Shown here: positions 17,365 through 27,226 of the stretch, piece by piece
How positions within the stretch are numbered: the first letter of the stretch is position 1
Layout of the letters: the number at the start of each line of letters is the position of its first letter
Assembly (NCBI RefSeq): GCF_014645375.1
Contig: NZ_BMLT01000008.1
Location: 124,001-188,000, forward strand
Source of the DNA: Marinobacterium nitratireducens
GTDB taxonomy: Bacteria > Pseudomonadota > Gammaproteobacteria > Pseudomonadales > Balneatricaceae
Length of the DNA: 64,000 nt
Direction of reading: 5' to 3'
The notes under the pieces: generated by a model
Told to the model about the DNA's origin: nothing
What the model saw: only the letters and a program-made list of their open reading frames with translations
Databases searched by the model: none
Program-made: the position numbers and the translations under genes

Positions 17365-17440
17365 TGCGGTTCGTTGCACTCACCGGCACCCTACGTTGCC
17401 GGAAAGAATTGTAGGGTGCCGGTAAGCGAAGCGCACCGCA
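17365..17440 (+). repeat. Paired inverted REP-like elements between fleS and fleR
   Basis: The right arm starts GTAGGGTGCCGGTAAGCGAA at 17411; the left arm is its inverted counterpart ending CACCGGCACCCTAC at 17394. The pair forms a long imperfect hairpin. It lies inside a regulatory operon and could lower or stabilise fleR message. Confidence 0.85.
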
Positions 17441-17488
17441 CCGATAGGGCGAAGTGTTGCAACCATTTACAGGGACACCGGGAAATAG

Positions 17489-18853
17489 ATGAGCATCAAG
17501 GTACTGATCGTCGAGGATGACCGCGAGTTGCGCGAGGCGCTGGCGGATACACTGGAGCTCGCCGGCATGGGGTATCTTGAGGCGTCGGATGGTCTGCAGG
17601 CGCTCGAGGTCCTCAGGGGCAATACCGTCGATATCGTCGTCAGCGATGTCAATATGCCGGGTCTCGACGGCCATGGTCTGCTGGCGAAGCTGCAGCAGAC
17701 TCACCCCTGCCTGCCGGTGGTGCTGATCACCGCCTTCGGGCAGGTGCAGAAGGCGGTCGAGGCGATCCGTGCCGGCGCCGTCGACTATCTGATGAAGCCC
17801 TTCGAGCCGGAACAGCTGGTCGAGACCGTTCGTCGCTTTGCCAGCGGCGTGCGTGCCGGGGCTCAGCAGTCGCCGGTTGCGGAGGAGGGCGCCAGTCGCC
17901 AGTTGCTGCAGCTGGCGCGCCGGGTCGCCGCGACCGATTCGACGGTGCTGATTACCGGCGAGTCCGGTACCGGCAAGGAGGTACTGGCGCAGTACATCCA
18001 CCAGCACTCCGCACGCGCCGACAAACCCTTCGTTGCCATCAACTGCGCGGCCATCCCCGAGAATATGCTCGAAGCGACGTTGTTCGGTTACGAAAAGGGC
18101 GCCTTTACCGGGGCCTATGCCAGCAATCCGGGCAAGTTCGAGCAGGCCGACGGCGGCACCCTGCTGCTCGACGAAATCAGCGAAATGGATCTTGGACTCC
18201 AGGCCAAGCTGCTGCGGGTGCTGCAGGAGCAGGAGGTGGAGCGTATCGGCGGGCGTAGGACCATCAGCCTGGACGTCCGGGTGCTGGCGACCAGCAACCG
18301 GTGCCTGGAGGCCTACGTCGCCGACGGCAAGTTTCGCGAGGATCTCTACTACCGGCTCAACGTTTTTCCGCTGCAATGGCTGCCGCTGCGCGAGCGCCCG
18401 GCCGATATCGTGCCGCTGGCGGAACGGCTGCTGGCCAAGCACTGCGCCAAGATGCACCGGCCGCCGGCGCAGCTGGATGGTGACGCCCGGCTGTGCCTGC
18501 GCGAGCATGCATGGCCCGGCAACGTGCGCGAGCTCGACAACGTCATTCAGCGGGCTCTGATTCTGCAACCCGGCGTGCGGATCGGCAGGGAGGACCTGCA
18601 CCTGGCGCCCGGCGCCATCAGCCTGAGCCAGTTCGCCGCGGCATCGTCCGCGCCGGCGCCGGAGCCGGTTGTGTCGAACGAGCCGCCGGGCCAGCTCGGC
18701 TCAGATATGCGCCATCACGAGTTTCAGCTCATTGCCGACGCCCTGAAGCAGTTCGGCGGCAGCCGCAAGGAGGCGGCGGAGAAGCTGGGGGTCAGCCCGC
18801 GAACGCTACGCTACAAGCTGGCGAAGATGCGCGAGTGTGGATTCGAGGTTTGA
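17489..18853 (+). CDS. fleR: Sigma-54-dependent flagellar response regulator FleR (FlrC)
   Basis: The 454-residue partner of FleS activates mid-level flagellar sigma-54 promoters. It has a receiver domain with Asp10/Asp11, phospho-acceptor Asp53 (VSDVNMPG) and Lys103 (LMKPFE). The AAA+ domain has Walker A GESGTGKE (157-164), GAFTGA (204-209) and Walker [14 protein letters not shown]-terminal Fis-type HTH ([20 protein letters not shown]) follows. It is separated from fleS by 143 bp of repeats, where most relatives have none or little; no separate promoter was seen. Confidence 0.95.
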   Translation: MSIKVLIVEDDRELREALADTLELAGMGYLEASDGLQALEVLRGNTVDIVVSDVNMPGLDGHGLLAKLQQTHPCLPVVLITAFGQVQKAVEAIRAGAVDYLMKPFEPEQLVETVRRFASGVRAGAQQSPVAEEGASRQLLQLARRVAATDSTVLITGESGTGKEVLAQYIHQHSARADKPFVAINCAAIPENMLEATLFGYEKGAFTGAYASNPGKFEQADGGTLLLDEISEMDLGLQAKLLRVLQEQEVERIGGRRTISLDVRVLATSNRCLEAYVADGKFREDLYYRLNVFPLQWLPLRERPADIVPLAERLLAKHCAKMHRPPAQLDGDARLCLREHAWPGNVRELDNVIQRALILQPGVRIGREDLHLAPGAISLSQFAAASSAPAPEPVVSNEPPGQLGSDMRHHEFQLIADALKQFGGSRKEAAEKLGVSPRTLRYKLAKMRECGFEV

Positions 18854-19073
18854 TGTCCGATGTTACGCCCGAGAGGCGACGCGCAACCTGTCACGCGCAA
18901 CCCGTCACCGGTGTCTATCCTTGTCAATCAGCACCAAGGTCGCAGGCGTCGGGCGACGAACGTCTAATACAAAGCAGCCCGGTGGGTTCGGTATAACACT
19001 AGGCAATCATGCCGCTGGTCGAGTGCTTGGCCGGCGGTCAACAATTACAACAAGCAAGCTAAGGGCACCCGAG
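18854..19073. other. Leader region of acs
   Basis: 220 bp without a gene. Four heptamers of the window-wide family (GCGCAAC, CTGTCAC, GCGCAAC, CCGTCAC) lie at 18881-18908. The remainder, 18910-19073, must contain the acs control region. No convincing -24/-12 or -35/-10 pair was found, though GGTATAAC at about 18989-18996 is a possible -10. No ribosome site better than AAGGGCA is visible before the ATG. Confidence 0.5.
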
Positions 19074-21022
<1,949 letters not shown>

Positions 21023-21026
<4 letters not shown>

Positions 21027-21071
21027 CGAGTGACGAGTGACGAGTGACAAGTGACGAGTGACGGGTAACGG
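21023..21071 (+). repeat. GTGACGA heptamer array containing the acs stop codon
   Basis: Seven contiguous units: GTGACGA three times, GTGACAA, GTGACGA, GTGACGG, GTAACGG. The acs stop (21024-21026) is the TGA of the first unit. Confidence 0.95.
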
Positions 21072-21073
21072 CT

Positions 21074-21153
21074 TGGCACGTTTCGCTTAGGCTCAAGGTG
21101 CCCTACGGTTATCGCGCGCCGGTAGGGCGCACGGAGCGAAGCGAACTGCGCCG
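21074..21153. repeat. REP pair of the GTAGGGCACC/GTAGGGCGCA family
   Basis: An inverted copy of GTAGGGCACCTTGAGC (ending CCCTAC at about 21105) faces a direct GTAGGGCGCACGGAGCGAAG at 21122. It is the same family as the units flanking the RAYT gene at 59844. Confidence 0.85.
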
Positions 21154-21154
21154 T

Positions 21155-21203
21155 CGCGTAACCCGTAACGCGTCACCGGTAACCCGTAACCAGTAACCCG
21201 TCA
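21155..21203 (-). repeat. Seven-unit heptamer array, inverted sense
   Basis: CGCGTAA, CCCGTAA, CGCGTCA, CCGGTAA, CCCGTAA, CCAGTAA, CCCGTCA lie in perfect 7-bp phase. The units are degenerate copies of the family seen at 3072 and 22306. Confidence 0.88.
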
Positions 21204-21265
21204 CATCCCTGTACAAACCCCGCTTCTGAACGTCCCTGTTCTCGCGGGATAAGTACATCCCTGTA

Positions 21266-21305
21266 CAAAAAGCCTCCCGGCCTCTGGTCGTGGAGGCTTT
21301 TTGTA
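21266..21305 (+). terminator. Intrinsic terminator downstream of acs
   Basis: AAAAAGCCTCC (about 21267-21277) pairs with GGAGGCTTTTT (21292-21302), followed by TGTATTT. It lies 240 bp after the acs stop, beyond the repeats. Confidence 0.88.
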
Positions 21306-21384
21306 TTTAAAGTCAGGGCATCGCCACGATACAGCGTCGTGGCGGAGGGCGGTCCGCCGGATGCGGACAACTCGCAGGGATTCC

Positions 21385-21390
21385 TATAAT
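21385..21390 (+). promoter_or_regulatory. Possible -10 box of the crbR promoter
   Basis: A perfect TATAAT lies 37 bp before the crbR ATG and after the acs terminator. The -35 position at 17-bp spacing (TGCGGA) is weak, so an activator may be needed. Confidence 0.45.
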
Positions 21391-21426
21391 AAAAGCCTGG
21401 CTGGGCACCAAAAGGGGAGAGACAGT

Positions 21427-22092
21427 ATGCAGTTAGCACAAAAGATCATCATCGCCGACGACCATCCGTTGTTTCGCGCGGCGCTGAAGCAGGCTGTCAC
21501 TCAGGCCGTGCCGGGCGTTGAGACCGTCGAGGCGGATACCCTCGAAGCGGTGCAGGAAGCGGTCGAGCGGCACGATGACGCCGATCTGGTGCTGCTGGAT
21601 ATCCATATGCCAGGTGCCAATGGCTTTTCAGGCCTGGTGTTCCTGCGCGGCCAGAATCCCGGTATGCCGGTGGTTGTTGTGTCCGGCAGCGAGGAAGTAC
21701 AGGTGATGAAACGCGCCATCGAATATGGCGCCTCCGGCTTTATCCCCAAGTCGGCGCCGCTTGAAGTGATCTCCGAAGCCATTACCGCGGTGCTGCAGGG
21801 CGAGGAGTGGCTGCCGCAGGAAATCGCCGAGAGCCTCGAGGAGGTTTCCGCCGAGGACCAGGAGTTCGCCGAGGCGCTGGTGTCGCTGACGCCGCAGCAA
21901 TTCCGGGTGCTGAACATGCTGACCGAAGGGTTGCTGAACAAGCAGATCGCCTATGAGCTCAATGTTTCCGAGGCCACCATCAAGGCGCACGTCACCGCCA
22001 TTTTGCGCAAACTCGGCGTGCACAGCCGCACCCAGGCGGTGATCGCCGCGCAACGCCTCGGTGTCGAGCCGCCGAAAACCGAACTGGGATGA
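21427..22092 (+). CDS. crbR: LuxR-family response regulator, CrbR/ErdR type
   Basis: The 221-residue NarL/LuxR-type regulator has a receiver domain with Asp11/Asp12, phospho-acceptor Asp58 (LVLLDIHMPG) and Ser/Lys switch residues (VVVSGSE, IPKSAP). It ends with a LuxR HTH (LTPQQFRVLNMLTEGLLNKQ, then VSEATIKAHVTAILRKLGVH). Relatives in Vibrio (CrbR) and Pseudomonas (ErdR) work with a transporter-fused kinase to switch on acs; here that kinase is convergent next door and acs is upstream. The ATG at 21427 has GGGGAGA upstream; an in-frame ATG at 21301 lies in the terminator and is rejected. The symbol rests on context plus domain match. Confidence 0.88.
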   Translation: MQLAQKIIIADDHPLFRAALKQAVTQAVPGVETVEADTLEAVQEAVERHDDADLVLLDIHMPGANGFSGLVFLRGQNPGMPVVVVSGSEEVQVMKRAIEYGASGFIPKSAPLEVISEAITAVLQGEEWLPQEIAESLEEVSAEDQEFAEALVSLTPQQFRVLNMLTEGLLNKQIAYELNVSEATIKAHVTAILRKLGVHSRTQAVIAAQRLGVEPPKTELG

Positions 22093-22232
22093 AGTGTCGG
22101 GTGGCGGGGTACGCGTGACCCGATCGGACGCACGAACCGGAGGGTGGGTGGAGCGATGCATCCCATTAATTCGAAGGTTTTCCGCTGGTTACGGTCCTTC
22201 GGACCGGGACCCAACCTACGAAACTGGCCCCT

Positions 22233-22300
22233 GTAGGAGCCCACTCCGTGGGCGAATTATTCCGGCAGGGAGGTTGTTCGCCCGCGGAGTGGGCTCCTAC
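22233..22300. repeat. REP pair of the GTAGGAGCCCAC family
   Basis: GTAGGAGCCCACTCCGTGGG and the inverted CCCGCGGAGTGGGCTCCTAC form two facing palindromes about 20 bp apart. The same family recurs at 37936-38012 and 57333-57405. It resembles GTAGGAGC-headed Pseudomonas REPs. Confidence 0.9.
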
Positions 22301-22305
22301 AATTT

Positions 22306-22410
22306 CCCGTCACCCGTCACCCGTCACCCGTCACCCGTCACCCGTCACCCGTCACCCGTCACCCGTCACCCGTCACCCGTCACCCGTCACCCGTCACCCG
22401 TCACCCGTCA
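22306..22410 (-). repeat. Fifteen perfect CCCGTCA heptamers abutting the crbS stop
   Basis: 105 bp with no mismatch. One base separates it from the crbS stop (22412-22414, minus strand). Read in the direction of crbS the units are TGACGGG. The left flank AATTTCCCGT is shared with the array at 42966. Confidence 0.98.
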
Positions 22411-22411
22411 A

Positions 22412-25400
22412 TCAAACGGGTGCTATGGTCGAACCTGAGGCATTCGCGGCGAGGGCGCCGCTCCCACTGCTGGCCGTGAGCTTGTTGATCATTGCGCGCA
22501 GGGCCGCAGGCTTGACCGGTTTGGTCAGCAGCAGTGCGCCGGCGTCGGCGACCTCGTCGCGCACGCTGTCGGTGCGGTCGGCAGTGATGATCACCGCCGG
22601 TATCTCCCTGGACCAGAGCGGCGCCAGATCCCGCAGTGCCATCAGGCCGGTATAGGTTTCGTTGAGGTGGTAGTCGGCGAGGATGATGTCCGGCTCCGTT
22701 TCCGTTTCCGTTTCCCGCAGCCGCTCGCGGGCCTCGTCGACGCTGAGCGCCGTGATGGGTTCGCAGGACCAGCCGGCCAGCAGGGCCCGCATGCCTTCGA
22801 GGATCTTCGGCTCGTTGTCGATCACCAGAACCTTCAGGCCGTTGAGGCCCTTGCTGCGAATCCAGCCGCGCTGGTCTGCCTTCGGCTTGACGGCCTTGGC
22901 CGGATCGCCCAGGGGCACCTCGACGCTGAACAGGGTGCCGCGACCGGGCCAGGATCTTACCTGGATCCGGTGTCCGAGCATCCGCGCGATACGGTCGGTG
23001 ATGGCAAGACCGAGACCGAGCCCCTTGACCTGGCTGTGCTTGGGATTGTCGATCCGTCTGAACTCCTCGAACACCTCGTCGATCCTGTCCGGCGCGATGC
23101 CGACACCGGTATCCCAGACTTCCAGCCGCAGGCAGTCGCCGCGTTTGCGCGCACCCAGCAGGATCTTGCCCTGCTGGGTGTAGCGTACGGCATTGGAAAG
23201 GAAGTTCTGCAGGATGCGGCGCAGCAGAGCCTGGTCCGAACGCACCACCTGACGGCTGTCGCGCCAGCGCAGCTGCAGTTGTTTCTCGCCCGCCACCACG
23301 CTGAATTCGGCGCTCAGGTTGGTCAGCATCTGGCTGATGGAAAAGTCGGTGATATTGGGCTCCAGGGCGCCGGCGTCCAGCTTGGAAATATCCAGTATCG
23401 CCGTGATCAGTTCCTCGGCGGCCTTCAGCGAACCGTCCAGGTTGCGCACCAGCTGATGGGTACTGGCGTCGTGGCTCTGCTGGTCCAGCGCCGAAGTGAA
23501 CAGGCGCGCGGCATTGAGCGGTTGCAGCAGATCGTGGCTGGCGGCGGCCAGGAAGCGGGTCTTGCCGAGGTTCGCCGCCTCCGCGTCGGCCTTGGCCTGG
23601 CGCAGTTCGTCCTCGATCAGGGCGCGCACGGTATTTTCCTTGCGCAGCTCGCGGTTAACGCTCGACAGTGCCTGGGTGCGTTCGCGCACGCGCAGCTCCA
23701 GCGTCTCGTTGGTTTCCTTGAGCGCCAGTTCCGCCAGGCGTCGCTCGGTGATGTCCTGGTAGAGAGTGAACTGGCCGGTAACCCGTCCCTGTTCATCGCT
23801 GTGCGGAATGTAGGTGACTTCGGCGTAGCGGCGCGGGGCCGACGCCGAGCGGGTCGGCATCACCGATTCGAACCGCACCCGCTCGCCCTTCAGGGCCCTG
23901 TCGATATGGCGGTCGCGGTCCGCCAGCTCCTGCGGGCTCAGCACGTCGCGATAGCTCAGACCCTGTACATTGTGGCGGTCCAGTCCGAAAGCGTCGGCGT
24001 AGGCCTTGTTGACGAAGAGGTAATTGCCCTTGTTGTCGAGATAGGCGATCAGGATCGGCACGTTGTCGGTGTAGGTGCGAATATTCTGCTCGCTCTCGCG
24101 CAGCGCAGCCTCGATGCGTTTGTGGCTGGTAATGTCGGTGTAGGTGGTGACGAAACCGCCATTGGGCATGGGGTTGCCGCGTACCTCCACCACGGTGCTG
24201 TCGGGCCGGTAGCGTTCATAGACGTGGGGTCTGGTGTCCTGCAGGCTGGCCATGCGCTGCTGCACCAGTTCCTCGATGTCGCCCTCGCCGTACTCGCCCT
24301 GGCCGGCGTTGTAGCGGAAGATTTCCTCGATCGGCCGGCCTACGCAGATAAGCCCGTCGGGGTAGCGGAACATTTCCAGATAGCGCCGGTTCCAGGCGAC
24401 CAGGCGCAGCTGCTGGTCGACCACGCTGATGCCCTGGGTGATGTTCTCGATGGTCGACTGCAGCAGCGAGCGGTTGAAGCGCAGTGCTTGGGAGGCTTCG
24501 TCGACGATGGTGACGACGTCGCCGATCTGCATCTCCTTGCCGCGCAGAATGGAGGCGAGCACGATGCGGGCCGAGGAAGCACCGATCACGCCGGCCAGCA
24601 GGCGTTCGGTGAACTGGATCATTTCGGAGGTGGCCCGGTCACCGGACAGCGGCGGCTTCTCGTTGCGCTGCGTCGAGAAGCCGGCAAATGCCTGGCGGGT
24701 GCGGCTGGCGCCGAGGAATCGTTCGGTCAGCATCTGCAGGTCGCCGACGGTGACCTGGCCGTAGTGCCGGCCGGTGTCGAGCAGTTCCTTGCCGTAGACG
24801 TCGACGAAGGCGCTGGCCTGGATGCGATCGACCAGGCGCGAGCTGCTGTAGTGGGACAACAGGGTATACAAAAAGCAGTTGACCGCGAGACTCCAGAAAA
24901 CGCCGTGCGTCAGGGGTTCGAGGCCATCGGGTCCGCCCAGACCGAAGATATTGGTCGGCGCCAGCAGGCCGTCGCTGGTGATGTGCGGCGGCAGCAGGCT
25001 GTTGGAGATCAGGTTGGCTTCGAGCAGGGTCGGAATCACCAGGGTATAAATCCATAGGAAGAAGCCGCCGCAGAGCCCGGCCAGGGCGCCGTAGCGGTTG
25101 CCCCTCTTCCAGTAGATGCCGCCGAGGATCGACGGCAGGAACTGAATGGCGGCGACGAACGCCAGCAGTCCGAACGAAGCCAGCGAGCCCTGGTCGCCGA
25201 GGATGCGGTAGTAGAAATAGGCCAGCAGCAGCAGGCAGACGATGGTGATGCGTCGCACCCGCAGCAGCAGCGCGCCGAGATCCTTGTTCTGATCCAGTCG
25301 CAGTTGCGGAATGCGCAGCAGCAGCGGCATCACGATATCGTTGCAGACCATGGTCGCGAGGGTCACGCTGGCGACGATCACCATGCTGGTGGAAGCCGAA

Positions 25401-26404
25401 AGGCCGCCGATGAAGGCGAAGGTAGCCAGTGCCTTGTAGTCCGCGGCCAGCGGCAGCATCAGCACGAAGGTGTCGGCGTCGACGTCGCCAGCGCCGAACA
25501 TCAGGTAACCGGCGACCGAAATCGGCAGCACGAAGGCGGCCAGCAGTACCAGGTATAGCGGGAACAGCCAGCGCGCGGTACGCAGGTTGTCGACGTTGGT
25601 GTTCTCGACGATGGTGACGTGGAACTGGCGCGGCAGGCACAGTACGGCGCCGCAGGCCAGCAGGGTTTCGGTCAGGAAGCTTTCCTTGAACAGGGTACCG
25701 AAGTTTTCGTTGTAGCTGAGCTGCGAAACCAGATTGAACAGCATGTCGTCGAGTCCTTCGAAGACCTGGAAGGTGACGAACAGTCCGACCGACAGAAAGG
25801 CGGCCAGCTTGACGATCGACTCGAACGCCACCGCCAGCACCATGCCCTCGTGATGCTCGGTGGCGTCGATGTGCCGGGTGCCGAACAGCACCGCGAATAC
25901 CGCCATCAGCAGCGCCACGAACAGTGCCGTGTCGTGGCCCTTGCTCAGGCCCTCGTTGGCGGCCGGCGCCAGAGCGTCGTAGCTGATCGCGACGGCCTTT
26001 AGCTGCAGCGCGATATAGGGAATGGTGCCGAGCACGGCGATCAGCGTGATCAGTATCGCCAGGCTCTGACTCTTGCCGTAACGCGACGACACGAAGTCCG
26101 AGATGGTGGTGATATTCTGTTCCTTGCTGACCAGGATGACCTTTTCGATCAGGCGCCAGCCGAAGATGAACACCAGCACTGGGCCGAGGTAGGTGGCGAG
26201 AAACTCCCAGCCGCTGGAAGCGGCGCGACCGACGGCGCCGTAGAAGGTCCAGGACGAGCAGTACACCGCAAGCGACAGCGAGTAGATCACCGGGTTGGCG
26301 GCGTAGGAGCGCCCCTTTGCGGTCGAGTCGCCGTAATAGGCGATGGCGAACAGCAGGCCGACATAGGCCAGCGAAATCAGAATGATGGACCAACCGGACA
26401 GCAT
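22412..26404 (-). CDS. crbS: Hybrid SSS-transporter / sensor histidine kinase, CrbS/MxtR type
   Basis: The 1330-residue protein has a sodium:solute symporter domain of about 12-13 membrane segments (residues 1-515), a STAC-like linker (about 520-575), PAS domains (about 645-765 and 770-890), a coiled coil (890-945), a HisKA helix with FLAAASHDLLQPLNAARLF (His957), an HATPase (VEFLSNAV-like QNFLSNAVRYTQ, DTGVGIAPD, GLGLGLAI) and a C-terminal receiver (VLVIDNEP, acceptor Asp in ILADYHL). Homologues sense or respond to acetate and signal to CrbR/ErdR to activate acs. Two PAS domains make it longer than I expect for the family. A short ETETETE run lies in the receiver. It is convergent with crbR and divergent from the symporter genes. 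Confidence 0.93.
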   Translation of the reverse strand: MLSGWSIILISLAYVGLLFAIAYYGDSTAKGRSYAANPVIYSLSLAVYCSSWTFYGAVGRAASSGWEFLATYLGPVLVFIFGWRLIEKVILVSKEQNITTISDFVSSRYGKSQSLAILITLIAVLGTIPYIALQLKAVAISYDALAPAANEGLSKGHDTALFVALLMAVFAVLFGTRHIDATEHHEGMVLAVAFESIVKLAAFLSVGLFVTFQVFEGLDDMLFNLVSQLSYNENFGTLFKESFLTETLLACGAVLCLPRQFHVTIVENTNVDNLRTARWLFPLYLVLLAAFVLPISVAGYLMFGAGDVDADTFVLMLPLAADYKALATFAFIGGLSASTSMVIVASVTLATMVCNDIVMPLLLRIPQLRLDQNKDLGALLLRVRRITIVCLLLLAYFYYRILGDQGSLASFGLLAFVAAIQFLPSILGGIYWKRGNRYGALAGLCGGFFLWIYTLVIPTLLEANLISNSLLPPHITSDGLLAPTNIFGLGGPDGLEPLTHGVFWSLAVNCFLYTLLSHYSSSRLVDRIQASAFVDVYGKELLDTGRHYGQVTVGDLQMLTERFLGASRTRQAFAGFSTQRNEKPPLSGDRATSEMIQFTERLLAGVIGASSARIVLASILRGKEMQIGDVVTIVDEASQALRFNRSLLQSTIENITQGISVVDQQLRLVAWNRRYLEMFRYPDGLICVGRPIEEIFRYNAGQGEYGEGDIEELVQQRMASLQDTRPHVYERYRPDSTVVEVRGNPMPNGGFVTTYTDITSHKRIEAALRESEQNIRTYTDNVPILIAYLDNKGNYLFVNKAYADAFGLDRHNVQGLSYRDVLSPQELADRDRHIDRALKGERVRFESVMPTRSASAPRRYAEVTYIPHSDEQGRVTGQFTLYQDITERRLAELALKETNETLELRVRERTQALSSVNRELRKENTVRALIEDELRQAKADAEAANLGKTRFLAAASHDLLQPLNAARLFTSALDQQSHDASTHQLVRNLDGSLKAAEELITAILDISKLDAGALEPNITDFSISQMLTNLSAEFSVVAGEKQLQLRWRDSRQVVRSDQALLRRILQNFLSNAVRYTQQGKILLGARKRGDCLRLEVWDTGVGIAPDRIDEVFEEFRRIDNPKHSQVKGLGLGLAITDRIARMLGHRIQVRSWPGRGTLFSVEVPLGDPAKAVKPKADQRGWIRSKGLNGLKVLVIDNEPKILEGMRALLAGWSCEPITALSVDEARERLRETETETEPDIILADYHLNETYTGLMALRDLAPLWSREIPAVIITADRTDSVRDEVADAGALLLTKPVKPAALRAMINKLTASSGSGALAANASGSTIAPV

Positions 26405-26932
26405 GGATTCGCCGACTCCGAGTTATTCTTGTTGTTGGGTGGAAAGAGTTTGCTCATTCCACCTGTGAAACGGGCCTGCCGTGCCGCAGTCCGTGCCGTC
26501 TGTGATAAATCGATCTGCACTGCGATCGATACGACGGGGTTCGCCGCCCCGGGGAACGGTGCCAGGCACAAAGGTACTGCCGGTGGCGGCTTGGCCCGTC
26601 CTACCCGTTCCGAACCGGGCGTGCCGTATTCGATGGGTTGCGCCGCCATGGACAACGCTGCCAGGCGCAAATCGACTGCCGGCGGTGGCTCCACCCATCC
26701 TACAAAATCCCGTCGCCTGTGCAGTCGCCATACGACTATTGTATAACCCCTGGGGCGTGCTGCGCCCCTGTTCGGTAAAAAGTCCGCTAAATCCTTTGTT
26801 TTCAGATGGTTAATGCATGAGTTCCGGCCCGCTGGCGGCCGCTCTTTGACTAAAGTCGGGGCTTTGCAGCGCCGGACTCTTTGTTAGATTCAGACTGTTC
26901 CTCCATTTCAACAACAATAAAGGTATGCGGCT
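26405..26932. other. Divergent control region between crbS and the symporter operon
   Basis: 528 bp without a credible gene. It contains an ATCGATCTGCACTGCGATCGAT palindrome block (about 26509-26530) like those at 2850 and 2960, and two direct repeat units of about 55 bp (26555-26612 and 26650-26703). Each unit carries GCCAGGC-CAAA, then ACTGCCGG, ending in CCTAC. The last 220 bp before the symporter are repeat-free and should hold its promoter, but no strong -35/-10 or -24/-12 was found. The crbS promoter must also lie here, on the minus strand. Confidence 0.6.
26555..26703. repeat. Two direct repeat units with REP-like ends
   Basis: The units GGTGCCAGGCACAAAGGTAC and GCTGCCAGGCGCAAATCGAC each continue into ACTGCCGG and GGCGGCTTGG or GGTGGCTCCA, then C(G/A)TCCTAC. 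On the minus strand the units begin GTAGGA(C/T)GGG, the same head as the insert in flgI. Confidence 0.7.
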
Positions 26933-27193
26933 ATGTCCATGAGTGTTGAAAAAGCCAAAGCCTACTGGAGCGAAAACCTGCGCATCATCAGTACCTACCT
27001 GGTGATTTGGTTCATCGTTTCCTACGGTTTCGGGATCCTCTTTGTTGAGCAGCTGAACGCCATTCAGTTCTTCGGTTTTCCGTTGGGCTTCTGGTTCGCC
27101 CAGCAGGGCTCCATCTTCGTTTTCGTCGTTCTGATCTGGGCCTACGTGTTCAGCATGAACAAGCTCGACGAAAAATACGACGTCCACGAATAA
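26933..27193 (+). CDS. Sodium:solute symporter small subunit (DUF4212)
   Basis: The 86-residue membrane protein has two transmembrane helices (about 20-40 and 55-75). It carries the family pattern AYWSENLRIISTYLVIWFIV, then LGFWFAQQGSIFVFVVLIWA, ending MNKLDEKYDVHE. Genes of this type lie directly before VC_2705-type symporter large subunits, as here (33 bp). AAAGG lies about 9 bp before the ATG. ActP/YjcH pairs are functionally comparable, but the sequence fits DUF4212 better than DUF485. Confidence 0.88.
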   Translation: MSMSVEKAKAYWSENLRIISTYLVIWFIVSYGFGILFVEQLNAIQFFGFPLGFWFAQQGSIFVFVVLIWAYVFSMNKLDEKYDVHE

Positions 27194-27226
27194 CAACGAT
27201 AATCATCAGCTGAGGGCGGTAGCATC

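Larger units (their letters stand above)
21027..21426. other. Intergenic region between acs and crbR
   Basis: It holds the seven-unit heptamer array, a REP pair at 21074-21153 (GGCACGTTTCGC...GTAGGGCGCACGG), seven more heptamers in the opposite sense (21155-21203), a duplicated ACATCCCTGTACAAA (about 21204 and 21255), the acs terminator and the crbR promoter region. The array-REP-array order is symmetrical: 7 units, REP pair, 7 units. Confidence 0.8.
22093..22411. other. Convergent intergenic region between crbR and crbS, filled with repeats
   Basis: The region contains a REP-like block with GGTGGGTGGAGCGATGCATC (about 22143-22165) and inverted ACCCAACCTAC (about 22209-22219), a second REP family (22233-22300) and a 15-unit heptamer array (22306-22410). 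No classic terminator is seen; the REP hairpins may end both transcripts. Confidence 0.8.

Noticed and set aside
22306-22410. Possible CRISPR array
   Set aside because: The units are 7 bp with no spacers, and there are no cas genes nearby. It is a tandem heptamer array.
22248-22438. Open frames giving HPSPVTR repeats
   Set aside because: They are only the translation of CCCGTCA heptamers, which lack stops on that strand.
26405-26932. Small open frames between crbS and the symporter genes
   Set aside because: They consist of repeat DNA, overlap on both strands, and show no ribosome site or protein-like composition.
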